A DNA stretch of 5,455 bases from an uncultured Oscillospiraceae bacterium (GTDB lineage Bacteria > Bacillota > Clostridia > Oscillospirales > Acutalibacteraceae): NCBI GenBank assembly GCA_902461995.1, contig CABQAA010000162.1, positions 1 through 5,455 on the forward strand, given 5' to 3'. Below the pieces are notes generated by a model. The model had not been told where the DNA came from, did not search any database, and worked only from the letters and a program-made list of their open reading frames with translations. A program made the translations under genes and the position numbers. This document shows positions 1-5,409 of this stretch, piece after piece. Position 1 is the stretch's first letter; each line of letters starts with the position of its first letter.

Positions 1-1271
1 TCTTCGCCACCCTGTCCGCTTCCTATGTCGGGGGCGGCTATTCCTCCGGGAACGCGGCCAAAGCCTTTACCTCCGGTATCAGCACCACCCTCACTCTGCT
101 CGGCTTCAGCCTGGCGATGATTCTCATCGGGAAATTCCTGGTTCCGGGCGTCTCCCGTTTCCCGGGCGCGGTCACGGTCGGCGGCATCGTCGGGGAGGCC
201 TATGGCCGGAAGGCCCGGGTGCTCACCGGCCTCTTTTCCTTTTTGTGCTGCGCAGGCGTGGTCGGCGCCCAAATGGAATCCATCGGCATGGTGTTCCACG
301 TCCTTCTCGGCGTGGAGCATCACGTCGGGATCCTGCTCGGCTGCGGCATCGTGCTGCTTTACACCACCTTTGGAGGTTTACAATCCGTTATATTTGCGGA
401 TATTCTCCAATTTGTATTGCTCGCCGGAGGGATGCCGATTCTGCTGGTACTGGCTCTTATGAAGGCCGGAGGCCCGGGTCCCGTGCTGGAGGCCCTGCCG
501 CCCGCCTATTTCGACCCCTTCAACGGCACGACGGCGGCGGGCTTCATCTCCCTGTTTCTCTCAATGATGCTCGGCGAGGCGCTCGCCCCGCCTTATACCC
601 AGCGTCTCTTAATCGGCCGTAACGCCAAGGGGACCGCCCGCGGCACCATTCTCAGCGGGCTGTTCTCCATCCCCTTCTTCTTTGTGACCGGGGGCATCGG
701 CCTGGCCGCCTATGCCCTGCAGGTGACGACGGACGCCGCCTCCGCCATGCCCGCCCTGATCCAGACCGTCCTGCCCATCGGGATCCGGGGGATGATGATG
801 GCGGCGATGGTCTCCATCATCCTGTCGGCGGCCGACGGTTTTCTAAACGGGGCGGCGGTCAGCTTCGTCTGCGACGCCCTGATGCCGCTGAAGCCCGGGA
901 TGTCCGACAAAGCGCAGCTTTTCTGGTTGCGGGGCATCAATGTATTAACCGGATTGGCCGCAGTCTGCCTCGCGTTCCTCATCCCCGATGTGTTCGGCAT
1001 TCTGGTGCTGGCCTATTCCTTCTGGAGTCCTCTCATCCTCGTGCCGCTTGCCGCCGCCCTGCTGGGGGTGAACTCGAACGGGCGGGCCTTCCGGTATGCC
1101 CTGCTGGCAGGGCTGCTCTCCACCCTCGTCTGGAACTACGGACTCGGGAAGCCGTGGGGATTCGAGGGCGCCATCGTCGGCACCCTGTGCAATTTCGTGG
1201 TTTTCGCGCTGTGCACCAGGGCGTATCACCGGTATCGTTCCCAGCGGCTGCGGGTCTGGCAATCCCGTTAA
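1..1271 (+). CDS. Sodium:solute symporter (SSS family), 5' end cut by window edge
   Basis: This is a polytopic inner-membrane transporter of the SSS/SLC5 family, which couples Na+ entry to uptake of a small solute. The open frame runs from base 3 without a start codon, giving 422 residues, so about the first 45 of a usual 460-500 are probably missing. Near the beginning, SASYVGGGYSSGNAAKAF matches the conserved SSS second-helix motif. LYTTFGGLQSVIFADILQF (from about 355) matches the family signature of a tyrosine-threonine-GG stretch followed by an acidic residue and glutamine. SAADGFLNGAA (about 826-858) corresponds to the S-x-A-D-S-x-L-N segment containing Na2-site residues. About ten further hydrophobic helices follow, and the end is a basic cytoplasmic tail. 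The substrate cannot be told from sequence. The Met at 117 is internal, because homologous sequence continues upstream of it. An AT-rich codon patch lies at 369-420. No clear terminator follows; the promoter of the next gene starts two bases after the stop codon. Confidence 0.93.
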   Translation, partial: FATLSASYVGGGYSSGNAAKAFTSGISTTLTLLGFSLAMILIGKFLVPGVSRFPGAVTVGGIVGEAYGRKARVLTGLFSFLCCAGVVGAQMESIGMVFHVLLGVEHHVGILLGCGIVLLYTTFGGLQSVIFADILQFVLLAGGMPILLVLALMKAGGPGPVLEALPPAYFDPFNGTTAAGFISLFLSMMLGEALAPPYTQRLLIGRNAKGTARGTILSGLFSIPFFFVTGGIGLAAYALQVTTDAASAMPALIQTVLPIGIRGMMMAAMVSIILSAADGFLNGAAVSFVCDALMPLKPGMSDKAQLFWLRGINVLTGLAAVCLAFLIPDVFGILVLAYSFWSPLILVPLAAALLGVNSNGRAFRYALLAGLLSTLVWNYGLGKPWGFEGAIVGTLCNFVVFALCTRAYHRYRSQRLRVWQSR

Positions 1272-1272
1272 C

Positions 1273-1301
1273 TTGTGAGCCGCCGCCCTTTTTGTTATAC
1301 T
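1273..1301 (+). promoter_or_regulatory. Sigma-70/SigA promoter for the DUF1848 gene
   Basis: TTGTGA (1273-1278) and TATACT (1296-1301) are separated by exactly 17 bases. A TGT directly before the -10 hexamer gives an extended -10 element. Transcription should begin near 1308, at the Shine-Dalgarno itself, so the leader would be only about 15 bases long. The promoter lies immediately after the symporter stop codon and makes the downstream genes independent of it. Confidence 0.75.
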
Positions 1302-1308
1302 GACAGGC

Positions 1309-1316
1309 AGGAGGGG
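1309..1316 (+). promoter_or_regulatory. Ribosome binding site deciding the DUF1848 start
   Basis: AGGAGGGG lies eight bases (counting from AGGAGG) before the ATG at 1323. The in-frame ATG at 1317 is too close to it, and the in-frame GTG at 1275 lies inside the promoter. The protein therefore starts at 1323 with MIVSASRRTDIPAFY, the usual beginning of this family. Confidence 0.8.
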
Positions 1317-1322
1317 ATGCCC

Positions 1323-2249
1323 ATGATCGTCAGCGCCAGCCGGAGAACGGATATCCCGGCGTTTTATCTGCCCTGGATGCTCGAACGGCTGCGGCAGGGC
1401 TATGCGCTCGCCCGCAATCCGCACAATCCCCGGCAGATCAGCCGGGTGGTTCTGTCCCCGGAAGAGACCGACTGCCTCGTGTTCTGGACCAAGGACGGAA
1501 GCGAACTGCTCGCGCATCTCGACGAATTGGAGAGCTTCGGTATTCCCTTCTATGTTCAGTGGACCTTGAATGGGTACGGCACCGACCTGGAGCCCGGGGT
1601 GCCTGAAAAACAGCGTCTCCTCGAGTCCTTCCGGGAACTCGGCCGCCGGCTGGGACCCCGCCGCCTCGTTTGGCGCTATGATCCGGTGCTGGTATACGGC
1701 CCCTACACGGCGGACTGGCATCTGCAGACGTTTGACCGGTTTTGCTGCCTGTTTTCGGGGATCACCGACACCTGCATCTTCAGTTTTGTGGATCTCTATG
1801 CCAAAACCCGCCGGGCCATACCGAAGCTGCAGGCCGTATCCGCGGAGGGCCGGGAGCGTCTCGCTTCCGGATTTGCCCGGAGCGCGGCGGCGGCCGGCAT
1901 CGCGCTTCGCACCTGCTGCGAGGAGGGGAATTTCGGACGGTTCGGAATCGGACAAGCCGCCTGCATCGACCGGGCGCGAATCGAAGATCTGGCCGGGCAT
2001 GCCTTTCCCGCCGTCCGGGACAGCGGACAGCGGCCCCACTGCGGTTGTATCCGCAGCGTGGATATCGGTGCCTACGGCACCTGCGCACACGGCTGTGCCT
2101 ACTGTTATGCCGCCGGGCGGGGAAACCCGCTCTCCGCTCATCGCCCGGACAGCCCGCTGCTCTCCGGCGAACTCGGGCCGGGCGACCGCGTGCCGCCGGG
2201 CCCGGGGCGGCAGCTGACCCTGTTTGACCGGACGGATCCGGGGAGATAA
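1323..2249 (+). CDS. DUF1848 family protein with C-terminal radical-SAM-like Cys cluster
   Basis: This is a full-length 308-residue protein of the uncharacterised DUF1848 family (PF08902). The family opening MIVSASRRTDIPAFY is intact. RNPHNPRQISRVVLSPEETD (31-50) and CLVFWTKDGSELL (51-63) follow, then WRYDPVLVYGPY (117-128), which resembles a TIM-barrel strand. The C-terminal part contains TCCEEGN (197-203), ACID (213-216), HCGC (239-242) and TCAHGCAYCYA (253-263). C254, C258 and C261 form a CX3CX2C motif like the one that binds the [4Fe-4S] cluster in radical SAM enzymes, but it sits near the C-terminus instead of the N-terminus. This is known for the family and suggests a permuted or related Fe-S fold; its reaction is unknown. 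The end, with SPLLSGEL and QLTLFD, is also family-like. No signal peptide or membrane segment is seen, so it is probably cytosolic. A Nudix gene follows after 31 bases. Confidence 0.93.
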   Translation: MIVSASRRTDIPAFYLPWMLERLRQGYALARNPHNPRQISRVVLSPEETDCLVFWTKDGSELLAHLDELESFGIPFYVQWTLNGYGTDLEPGVPEKQRLLESFRELGRRLGPRRLVWRYDPVLVYGPYTADWHLQTFDRFCCLFSGITDTCIFSFVDLYAKTRRAIPKLQAVSAEGRERLASGFARSAAAAGIALRTCCEEGNFGRFGIGQAACIDRARIEDLAGHAFPAVRDSGQRPHCGCIRSVDIGAYGTCAHGCAYCYAAGRGNPLSAHRPDSPLLSGELGPGDRVPPGPGRQLTLFDRTDPGR

Positions 2250-2265
2250 TCCACTTTGTTTCAGA

Positions 2266-2270
2266 AAGGA
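2266..2270 (+). promoter_or_regulatory. Ribosome binding site of the Nudix gene
   Basis: AAGGA lies ten bases before a TTG at 2281 and only one base before an in-frame GTG at 2272. No ATG is in frame near the start. The spacing favours TTG 2281; the TTG at 2224, inside the DUF1848 gene, has no such site. Confidence 0.5.
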
Positions 2271-2280
2271 CGTGCAGCTG

Positions 2281-2679
2281 TTGTCCAGACAGCCCCAGCA
2301 GGTGCACATCTATCTCTATCGCCGAAATCCGCAGGGGACATGGGAATTCACCGTGTTCCGGCGGAGCGACGATCCAAAATGCTGGCAGGGGGTCTGCGGC
2401 GGTGTCGAAGAGGGCGAGACGATCGAACAGGCCGCCCGACGCGAATTGGCGGAGGAGGCGGGCATCCGCAAATCCCGGCCCCTGTACCGTCTGGACTGTT
2501 CCGGCTGCGTACCCGCCGACGCCTTTTCCGCACGGGCTCAGCAGGCCTGGAGGCAGAACGTCGTCGTGGTGCCGATGGTCTATTTTGCCATGCCCTTCAA
2601 CGGGGAACCCGTCCTGTCCCATGAGCACTCGGAAATGGTTTGGCTGCCCTATGAGGAGGCCGAACGGTTGGTATGGTAA
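2281..2679 (+). CDS. NudB-like Nudix hydrolase, C-terminus apparently truncated
   Basis: This cytosolic Nudix pyrophosphohydrolase would hydrolyse an X-linked nucleoside diphosphate or triphosphate with Mg2+. With a TTG start at 2281 it has 132 residues; GTG 2272 is an alternative. The Nudix box is canonical, GX5EX7REUXEEXGU, from G40 to I62, with catalytic glutamates E55, E58 and E59. RRSDDPKCWQGVCGGVEEGE (27-46) and EHSEMVWL resemble E. coli NudB, dihydroneopterin triphosphate pyrophosphatase, and related dATP-type enzymes, but the substrate is not proven. The protein stops at EEAERLVW, where relatives normally continue for some 15-20 residues with a W-x-SN-x-x-A pattern and a final helix. 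Its last 31 bases overlap the 3' end of the opposing PAS gene, and neither gene has a terminator here. It is probably co-transcribed with the DUF1848 gene. Family assignment is certain; start and completeness are not. Confidence 0.88.
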   Translation: MSRQPQQVHIYLYRRNPQGTWEFTVFRRSDDPKCWQGVCGGVEEGETIEQAARRELAEEAGIRKSRPLYRLDCSGCVPADAFSARAQQAWRQNVVVVPMVYFAMPFNGEPVLSHEHSEMVWLPYEEAERLVW

Positions 2680-4025
2680 ATCTGATGCCGGCGCATATCG
2701 TATTCAAAAACGATATCTGTCGTCTGTGCCAAGGCGATGCGGAAGCGCTCCTCGCTGAGCATCAATTCCTGTTCCATGTTTTTGCGGGCGGTGATATCGA
2801 TGATGACGCAGTTCAGCACAGTGCCGTCCGCTCTCTTGGAAAAGGTCCCGCGAGTCAGCATACACACCATCGCCCCATCCCGGCGATAGATGCGCTTTTC
2901 AAATTCAAAGCCGCTATTTTTCTCCAGGGCATCGGACACCGCTTTCCGGATATACGGCACGTCGTCCGGGTGAATGGCCGGCAGCAGACGGTTCCCCAGT
3001 TCCTCGTGCATTTGCTCCGGGGTGTATCCATACATGGCAAAAAAGCCTTCGTTGCCGTACAAAAGCGTGAAATCATCGTCGAATGCCACTTCACATACGC
3101 CGCCCGGAATATTGGCAGCGAGGGATTTGAGGCTGGCATCCATTTCCCGGATGACTGAGACATCGCTCATCACCACGATATGGCCGGTGATACTCTCGTT
3201 TTCGTCCCGCAGATAGGAAACATCCACTTTGTAATAGCGGTTGCCCTTTTCCAGATAGGATATCTTCTCCCCGCACTTCATCCGTTCGGAACAGCAAGCC
3301 GCATTGCCGCAGATGGCCAGATCACACGCCGAACACGGCCGGCCGAGAAGCTCCTCCGCAGGCTTTCCGATCAGCTGCAAAGCGCTCTGATTCAGGAGTT
3401 TGAGCCGCCTGTCGGCATCTGTGATGATCAGCGGAGTGGGAAGACAGTCCAGGATCGTTTCATAATAGGTACGGAGATTGTGCAGCGGCGTGATATCGGA
3501 AATCACGCTGATCGCGTAACTCAGGCCGTTCTCCTCGATCACTTCCGCCTTTTCCAGTACCCACAGGCTGGATCCGTCTTTTGTCTGCAGACGGTATTCC
3601 AGCTCGAGTGTGGTTTTCTCGGCAGCCAGCTGATTTTCAATTGTCCTGCGGACACGGTCCGCGTCTTCCGGTGCCACCAGGCGGTAAAAACTGTCTGAAA
3701 AGCGGTCCCGGATTTCGCCCCTGGTAAACCCCACCATCCGCAGAAATCCGTCTGAGAGATAGATACAGGAGCAGGCATCGTCAAGACGGCATTTTTGCAC
3801 CCCACAGGGGGCACGATCAAAGGTTTCTGCCGTTCCGGACGCCGTCGCCCGTACACGGCGGATCCGCCAGCCTTCCGGCTTCAAAGACAGCACCGCCGTC
3901 CATTCCAGCCTCAGGCCGGGGCCGCCGGTGTCCATCCGCATCTCCACGACACCGTGCCCGAGGGAGCGGCAAACCGGCTCCCCCATCGTCCATTTAGCTG
4001 AGAAGGTCCAATCCCGGCGTTTCAT
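2649..4025 (-). CDS. Multi-PAS sensor protein, 3'-truncated, probably a pseudogene remnant
   Basis: The 458-residue frame starts at ATG 4025, preceded by GGGAGG nine bases upstream. Residues about 14-64 look like the last strands of a SnoaL/NTF2-like domain (GLRLEWTAVLSLKPEGWRIR). Then come PAS domains at about 71-178 (ending ISVISDITP), 186-294 and 301-415 (ending CVIIDITARKNMEQEL). A fourth begins at about 424 (LSEERFRIALAQTTDIVFEY) but is cut after some 35 residues. The second PAS has a cysteine-rich loop with C231, C234, C239, C244, C245 and C251. Relatives with SnoaL plus serial PAS modules usually end in GGDEF, EAL or another output domain, which is absent here, so signalling is probably lost. 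No transmembrane segment is visible, so the product would be cytosolic. The in-frame start may be fortuitous, because the natural N-terminus appears to be in another frame up to 4140. Its 3' end overlaps the Nudix gene by 31 bases. Confidence 0.8.
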   Translation of the reverse strand: MKRRDWTFSAKWTMGEPVCRSLGHGVVEMRMDTGGPGLRLEWTAVLSLKPEGWRIRRVRATASGTAETFDRAPCGVQKCRLDDACSCIYLSDGFLRMVGFTRGEIRDRFSDSFYRLVAPEDADRVRRTIENQLAAEKTTLELEYRLQTKDGSSLWVLEKAEVIEENGLSYAISVISDITPLHNLRTYYETILDCLPTPLIITDADRRLKLLNQSALQLIGKPAEELLGRPCSACDLAICGNAACCSERMKCGEKISYLEKGNRYYKVDVSYLRDENESITGHIVVMSDVSVIREMDASLKSLAANIPGGVCEVAFDDDFTLLYGNEGFFAMYGYTPEQMHEELGNRLLPAIHPDDVPYIRKAVSDALEKNSGFEFEKRIYRRDGAMVCMLTRGTFSKRADGTVLNCVIIDITARKNMEQELMLSEERFRIALAQTTDIVFEYDMRRHQIYHTNRSASS

Positions 4026-4140
4026 ACAGGGTGTCCTCCCGAACCAGACGGCAAGCTTCCGGCAGACGATCTGCGGACAGATCCAGCAAAAACTGTACGA
4101 CAACCTGCTCAGCCTCCACGCCGACCGTCATGTTTTCCAT
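3994..4140 (-). pseudogene. Out-of-frame N-terminal piece of the PAS sensor gene (SnoaL-like half)
   Basis: From ATG 4140 this frame encodes 48 residues, starting MENMTVGVEAEQVVVQFLLD and ending LYETPGLDLLS before a TAA. It reads like the first two helices and first strand of a SnoaL/NTF2-like domain, with codon use normal for the region. The next strands of that domain continue in the frame of the PAS protein (residues about 14-64 there). A GGGAAGG lies about four bases before the ATG. I infer that a frameshift, perhaps with a small internal deletion, between about 3990 and 4035 split the original gene. The alternative, a genuine short upstream ORF, is less likely because the two halves fit one domain. 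Confidence 0.6.
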
Positions 4141-4185
4141 TTCGCCTTCCCGAACCGCTGGTTTGTCCTCACCCCGGCGGCACAG

Positions 4186-4222
4186 AAAAGCCGCAAAGGC
4201 AGAGGTCACCTTTGCGGCTTTT
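4186..4222 (-). terminator. Rho-independent terminator of the amidase gene, possibly bidirectional
   Basis: There is a perfect 14-bp inverted repeat (arms 4186-4199 and 4209-4222, core GCCGCAAAGG / CCTTTGCGGC) around a 9-base loop, with four T's closing each strand. It lies 72 bases beyond the amidase stop and 45 bases before the likely original start of the PAS gene, so on the minus strand it ends amidase transcription. The symmetry means it could also stop plus-strand transcription. Confidence 0.85.
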
Positions 4223-4294
4223 ATAGCATATACCCATTCGAAATGATACAAAAAATTTCTTATAAAAATGTTCAAACAGGAACTGTTATTTCAT
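4223..4294. other. AT-rich spacer between the amidase stop and its terminator
   Basis: This spacer is much richer in A+T than the surrounding genes. On the minus strand it contains promoter-like pieces (TTGAAC near 4267-4272, TATAAA near 4220-4225), but with poor spacing. No gene was recognised. Any transcript from here toward the PAS gene would have to cross the hairpin at 4186-4222. Confidence 0.4.
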
Positions 4295-5008
4295 TTAAAT
4301 CCGATTTTGATTATAGGTTCCGGTCTTCCGATAGGATACGACATCCTGTTTAAAGCGCTTCCACGCATCCTCATGCTTGACAAAATAAAGCGGGCACAGC
4401 TTCCCCGTGACATCGTAATGCCGGATCAGATGCGTTTCGTCCAGTCCATATTGCCCGATCAGCCAGGAAGAGAGCTTGATCAGGGCGCCGTATGTGGCGT
4501 CGTTGAACCGCCCGGTTTCGTCCGGATGGCAGACCTCGATGGAAATCGTGTCGATGTTCCGGTCGTTGGTCGCAGACGATTTTTCATCCAGGGGTACGCA
4601 CTGAACGACCTCCCCCTCCAGCCCGATCACAAAATGGGAGCTGACCTCCACCCCTTTTTGATTGAAATAGTTGCGGTTTTGCCTCGCCGTTGTGCCCGGG
4701 TTGGCCACATAATGGATGGCAATATCACGAATGGTATCGATCGGCGTGCCGGTTCTGGCGGCCCCGTCCAAATCGATGATCTGTTGGTCGATCCATTCGG
4801 GAATAACGATGGCGGCGGAGCCGCGGCTGTTCTCCGAAGTTCCGGATAGGCCGGGCCTCTCAGACGATTTCCAGATGCCATATACCAGCAGCGGTACGAT
4901 TACCAGGAGGATACAGCCCCCGATCAGAAGCTGCCGGCGCCGTTTCCGACGGCGTTTCACCGCGCGTCTGCCGTTTTCGGTGTAGGAGGCGGGGATAGAA
5001 TCCTTCAT
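4295..5008 (-). CDS. Membrane-anchored N-acetylmuramoyl-L-alanine amidase (Amidase_2)
   Basis: This 237-residue protein cleaves the amide bond between N-acetylmuramic acid and L-alanine of peptidoglycan. A very basic N-terminus (KRRRKRRRQ, 18-26) precedes one hydrophobic segment (27-46), so it is a signal-anchored protein with its catalytic part outside the membrane. A short linker (47-70) leads to an Amidase_2/PGRP domain at about 90-225. The zinc ligands expected from T7 lysozyme are visible: H99 in IHYV, H197 in RHYDVTG and C205 in KLCP, with K203 at the position of the T7 catalytic lysine. SSHFVIG (123-129) and ISIEVCHP (155-162) are typical of the domain. There is no SH3 or other wall-binding repeat. 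The gene has AGAGG ten bases before ATG 5008, its own extended -10 promoter, and a terminator downstream. A role in wall turnover, separation or sporulation is possible but not shown. Confidence 0.93.
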   Translation of the reverse strand: MKDSIPASYTENGRRAVKRRRKRRRQLLIGGCILLVIVPLLVYGIWKSSERPGLSGTSENSRGSAAIVIPEWIDQQIIDLDGAARTGTPIDTIRDIAIHYVANPGTTARQNRNYFNQKGVEVSSHFVIGLEGEVVQCVPLDEKSSATNDRNIDTISIEVCHPDETGRFNDATYGALIKLSSWLIGQYGLDETHLIRHYDVTGKLCPLYFVKHEDAWKRFKQDVVSYRKTGTYNQNRI

Positions 5009-5047
5009 TTTTGCGGGACCTCTTTTCCTGATTCTGATCTCCTTGCT

Positions 5048-5056
5048 ATTGTATCA
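5048..5056 (-). promoter_or_regulatory. Extended -10 promoter of the amidase gene
   Basis: On the minus strand TGATACAAT gives a TGn extension directly before a TACAAT hexamer. No good -35 hexamer lies 16-18 bases upstream. Transcription would start near 5041, leaving a leader of about 33 bases with AGAGG at 5019-5023. Confidence 0.5.
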
Positions 5057-5254
5057 CAGACGGCAAGGAGGATTTTTAAGAAATAACAGGAATCCCCTTA
5101 ATAATCCCATAAGATTCTTCCGGCCGGGCCATCTCGGAGCGCAATAATCACCCACAAATGGGGCCCTCAGGCTCTGTTTGGCGTGAACATTTTTCTCCAT
5201 CCGCTTTTGTCGATCCGGCAGATCCTATCGACTGCTGTGGCTTGGCCTCCCGTC

Positions 5255-5263
5255 TGGTATACT
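5255..5263 (+). promoter_or_regulatory. Extended -10 promoter of the lipoprotein gene
   Basis: TGGTATACT combines a TGn extension with a near-perfect -10 hexamer. The sequence 17 bases upstream is only a weak -35. Transcription would start near 5270, about 20 bases before the ATG at 5290. Confidence 0.55.
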
Positions 5264-5289
5264 CAGAATAAGTTTGAGAAGTGTTAAAC

Positions 5290-5409
5290 ATGAAAAAATG
5301 CGGAATCCTGATTTTTTGCGCCCTTTTTTGCGTATCCATGACGGCCTGTTCAACCAAACAGCCGCCGGCAGCCGCATCCTCGGCGGCCAGTTCGCCGCCA
5401 TCCCCCTGA
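5290..5409 (+). CDS. Lipoprotein N-terminus (signal peptide and linker), prematurely ended
   Basis: The frame encodes 39 residues. MKK is followed by a hydrophobic stretch and a lipobox-like SMTAC with the lipidation cysteine at residue 20, then a Ser/Ala/Pro-rich linker (about 25-39), as in surface lipoproteins of clostridia. Such proteins continue with a folded domain, often a solute-binding or hypothetical one, but here a TGA ends the frame at 5407-5409. From about 5385 the DNA instead reads as serC in another frame. An extended -10 promoter lies upstream and a weak GAGAAG-type binding site precedes the ATG. The start and secretion signal are convincing. A functional 39-residue product is unlikely, so this is probably the 5' part of a gene broken at a rearrangement or assembly joint. 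Confidence 0.6.
   Translation: MKKCGILIFCALFCVSMTACSTKQPPAAASSAASSPPSP

Larger units (their letters stand above)
5009..5289. other. Divergent intergenic region between amidase and lipoprotein genes
   Basis: This 281-base region separates the two divergent starts. Apart from the promoter elements at 5048-5056 (minus) and 5255-5263 (plus), I see no RNA gene, riboswitch or convincing operator in it. A perfect AAGGAGG at 5065-5071 on the plus strand is not followed by a usable start codon. Confidence 0.6.

Noticed and set aside
1244..1293. Possible terminator after the symporter: GCGGCT (1244-1249) and AGCCGC (1278-1283) with an inner CGGG/CCCG stem and five T's at 1289-1293
   Set aside because: The outer stem is only six pairs around a long loop, and five bases separate it from the T-run. 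The same bases form the -35 and spacer of a much better promoter.
1275..1322. GTG start at 1275 extending the DUF1848 protein by 16 residues
   Set aside because: The extension lies within the promoter, has no ribosome binding site, and the family begins at MIVSASRRTD.
2224..2280. TTG start at 2224 for the Nudix gene
   Set aside because: It lies inside the DUF1848 gene without a binding site, and the added residues do not look like a Nudix N-terminus; AAGGA at 2266-2270 points to a later start.
945..2309. Long minus-strand open frame of 454 codons
   Set aside because: It is the antisense of the symporter and DUF1848 genes, with low-complexity Arg/Gly/Pro-rich translation typical of shadow frames in GC-rich DNA.
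1780..2628. Minus-strand open frame of 282 codons opposite the DUF1848 and Nudix genes
   Set aside because: The translation is Arg/Pro-rich without any recognisable domain, and both plus-strand proteins have clear family motifs.
4186..4222. Inverted repeat considered as a recombinase or inversion site
   Set aside because: A G+C core with T-runs and a 9-base loop just behind a gene end is better explained as a terminator; no second copy or recombinase gene is present.
5065..5080. Perfect AAGGAGG on the plus strand in the divergent intergenic region
   Set aside because: No ATG, GTG or TTG follows at usable spacing and the nearest reading ends at once in TAA. It is also the complement of the amidase promoter region.
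5148..5357. Minus-strand open frame of 69 codons across the lipoprotein promoter
   Set aside because: It has no binding site, no recognisable motif, and runs antisense through a convincing promoter and signal peptide.
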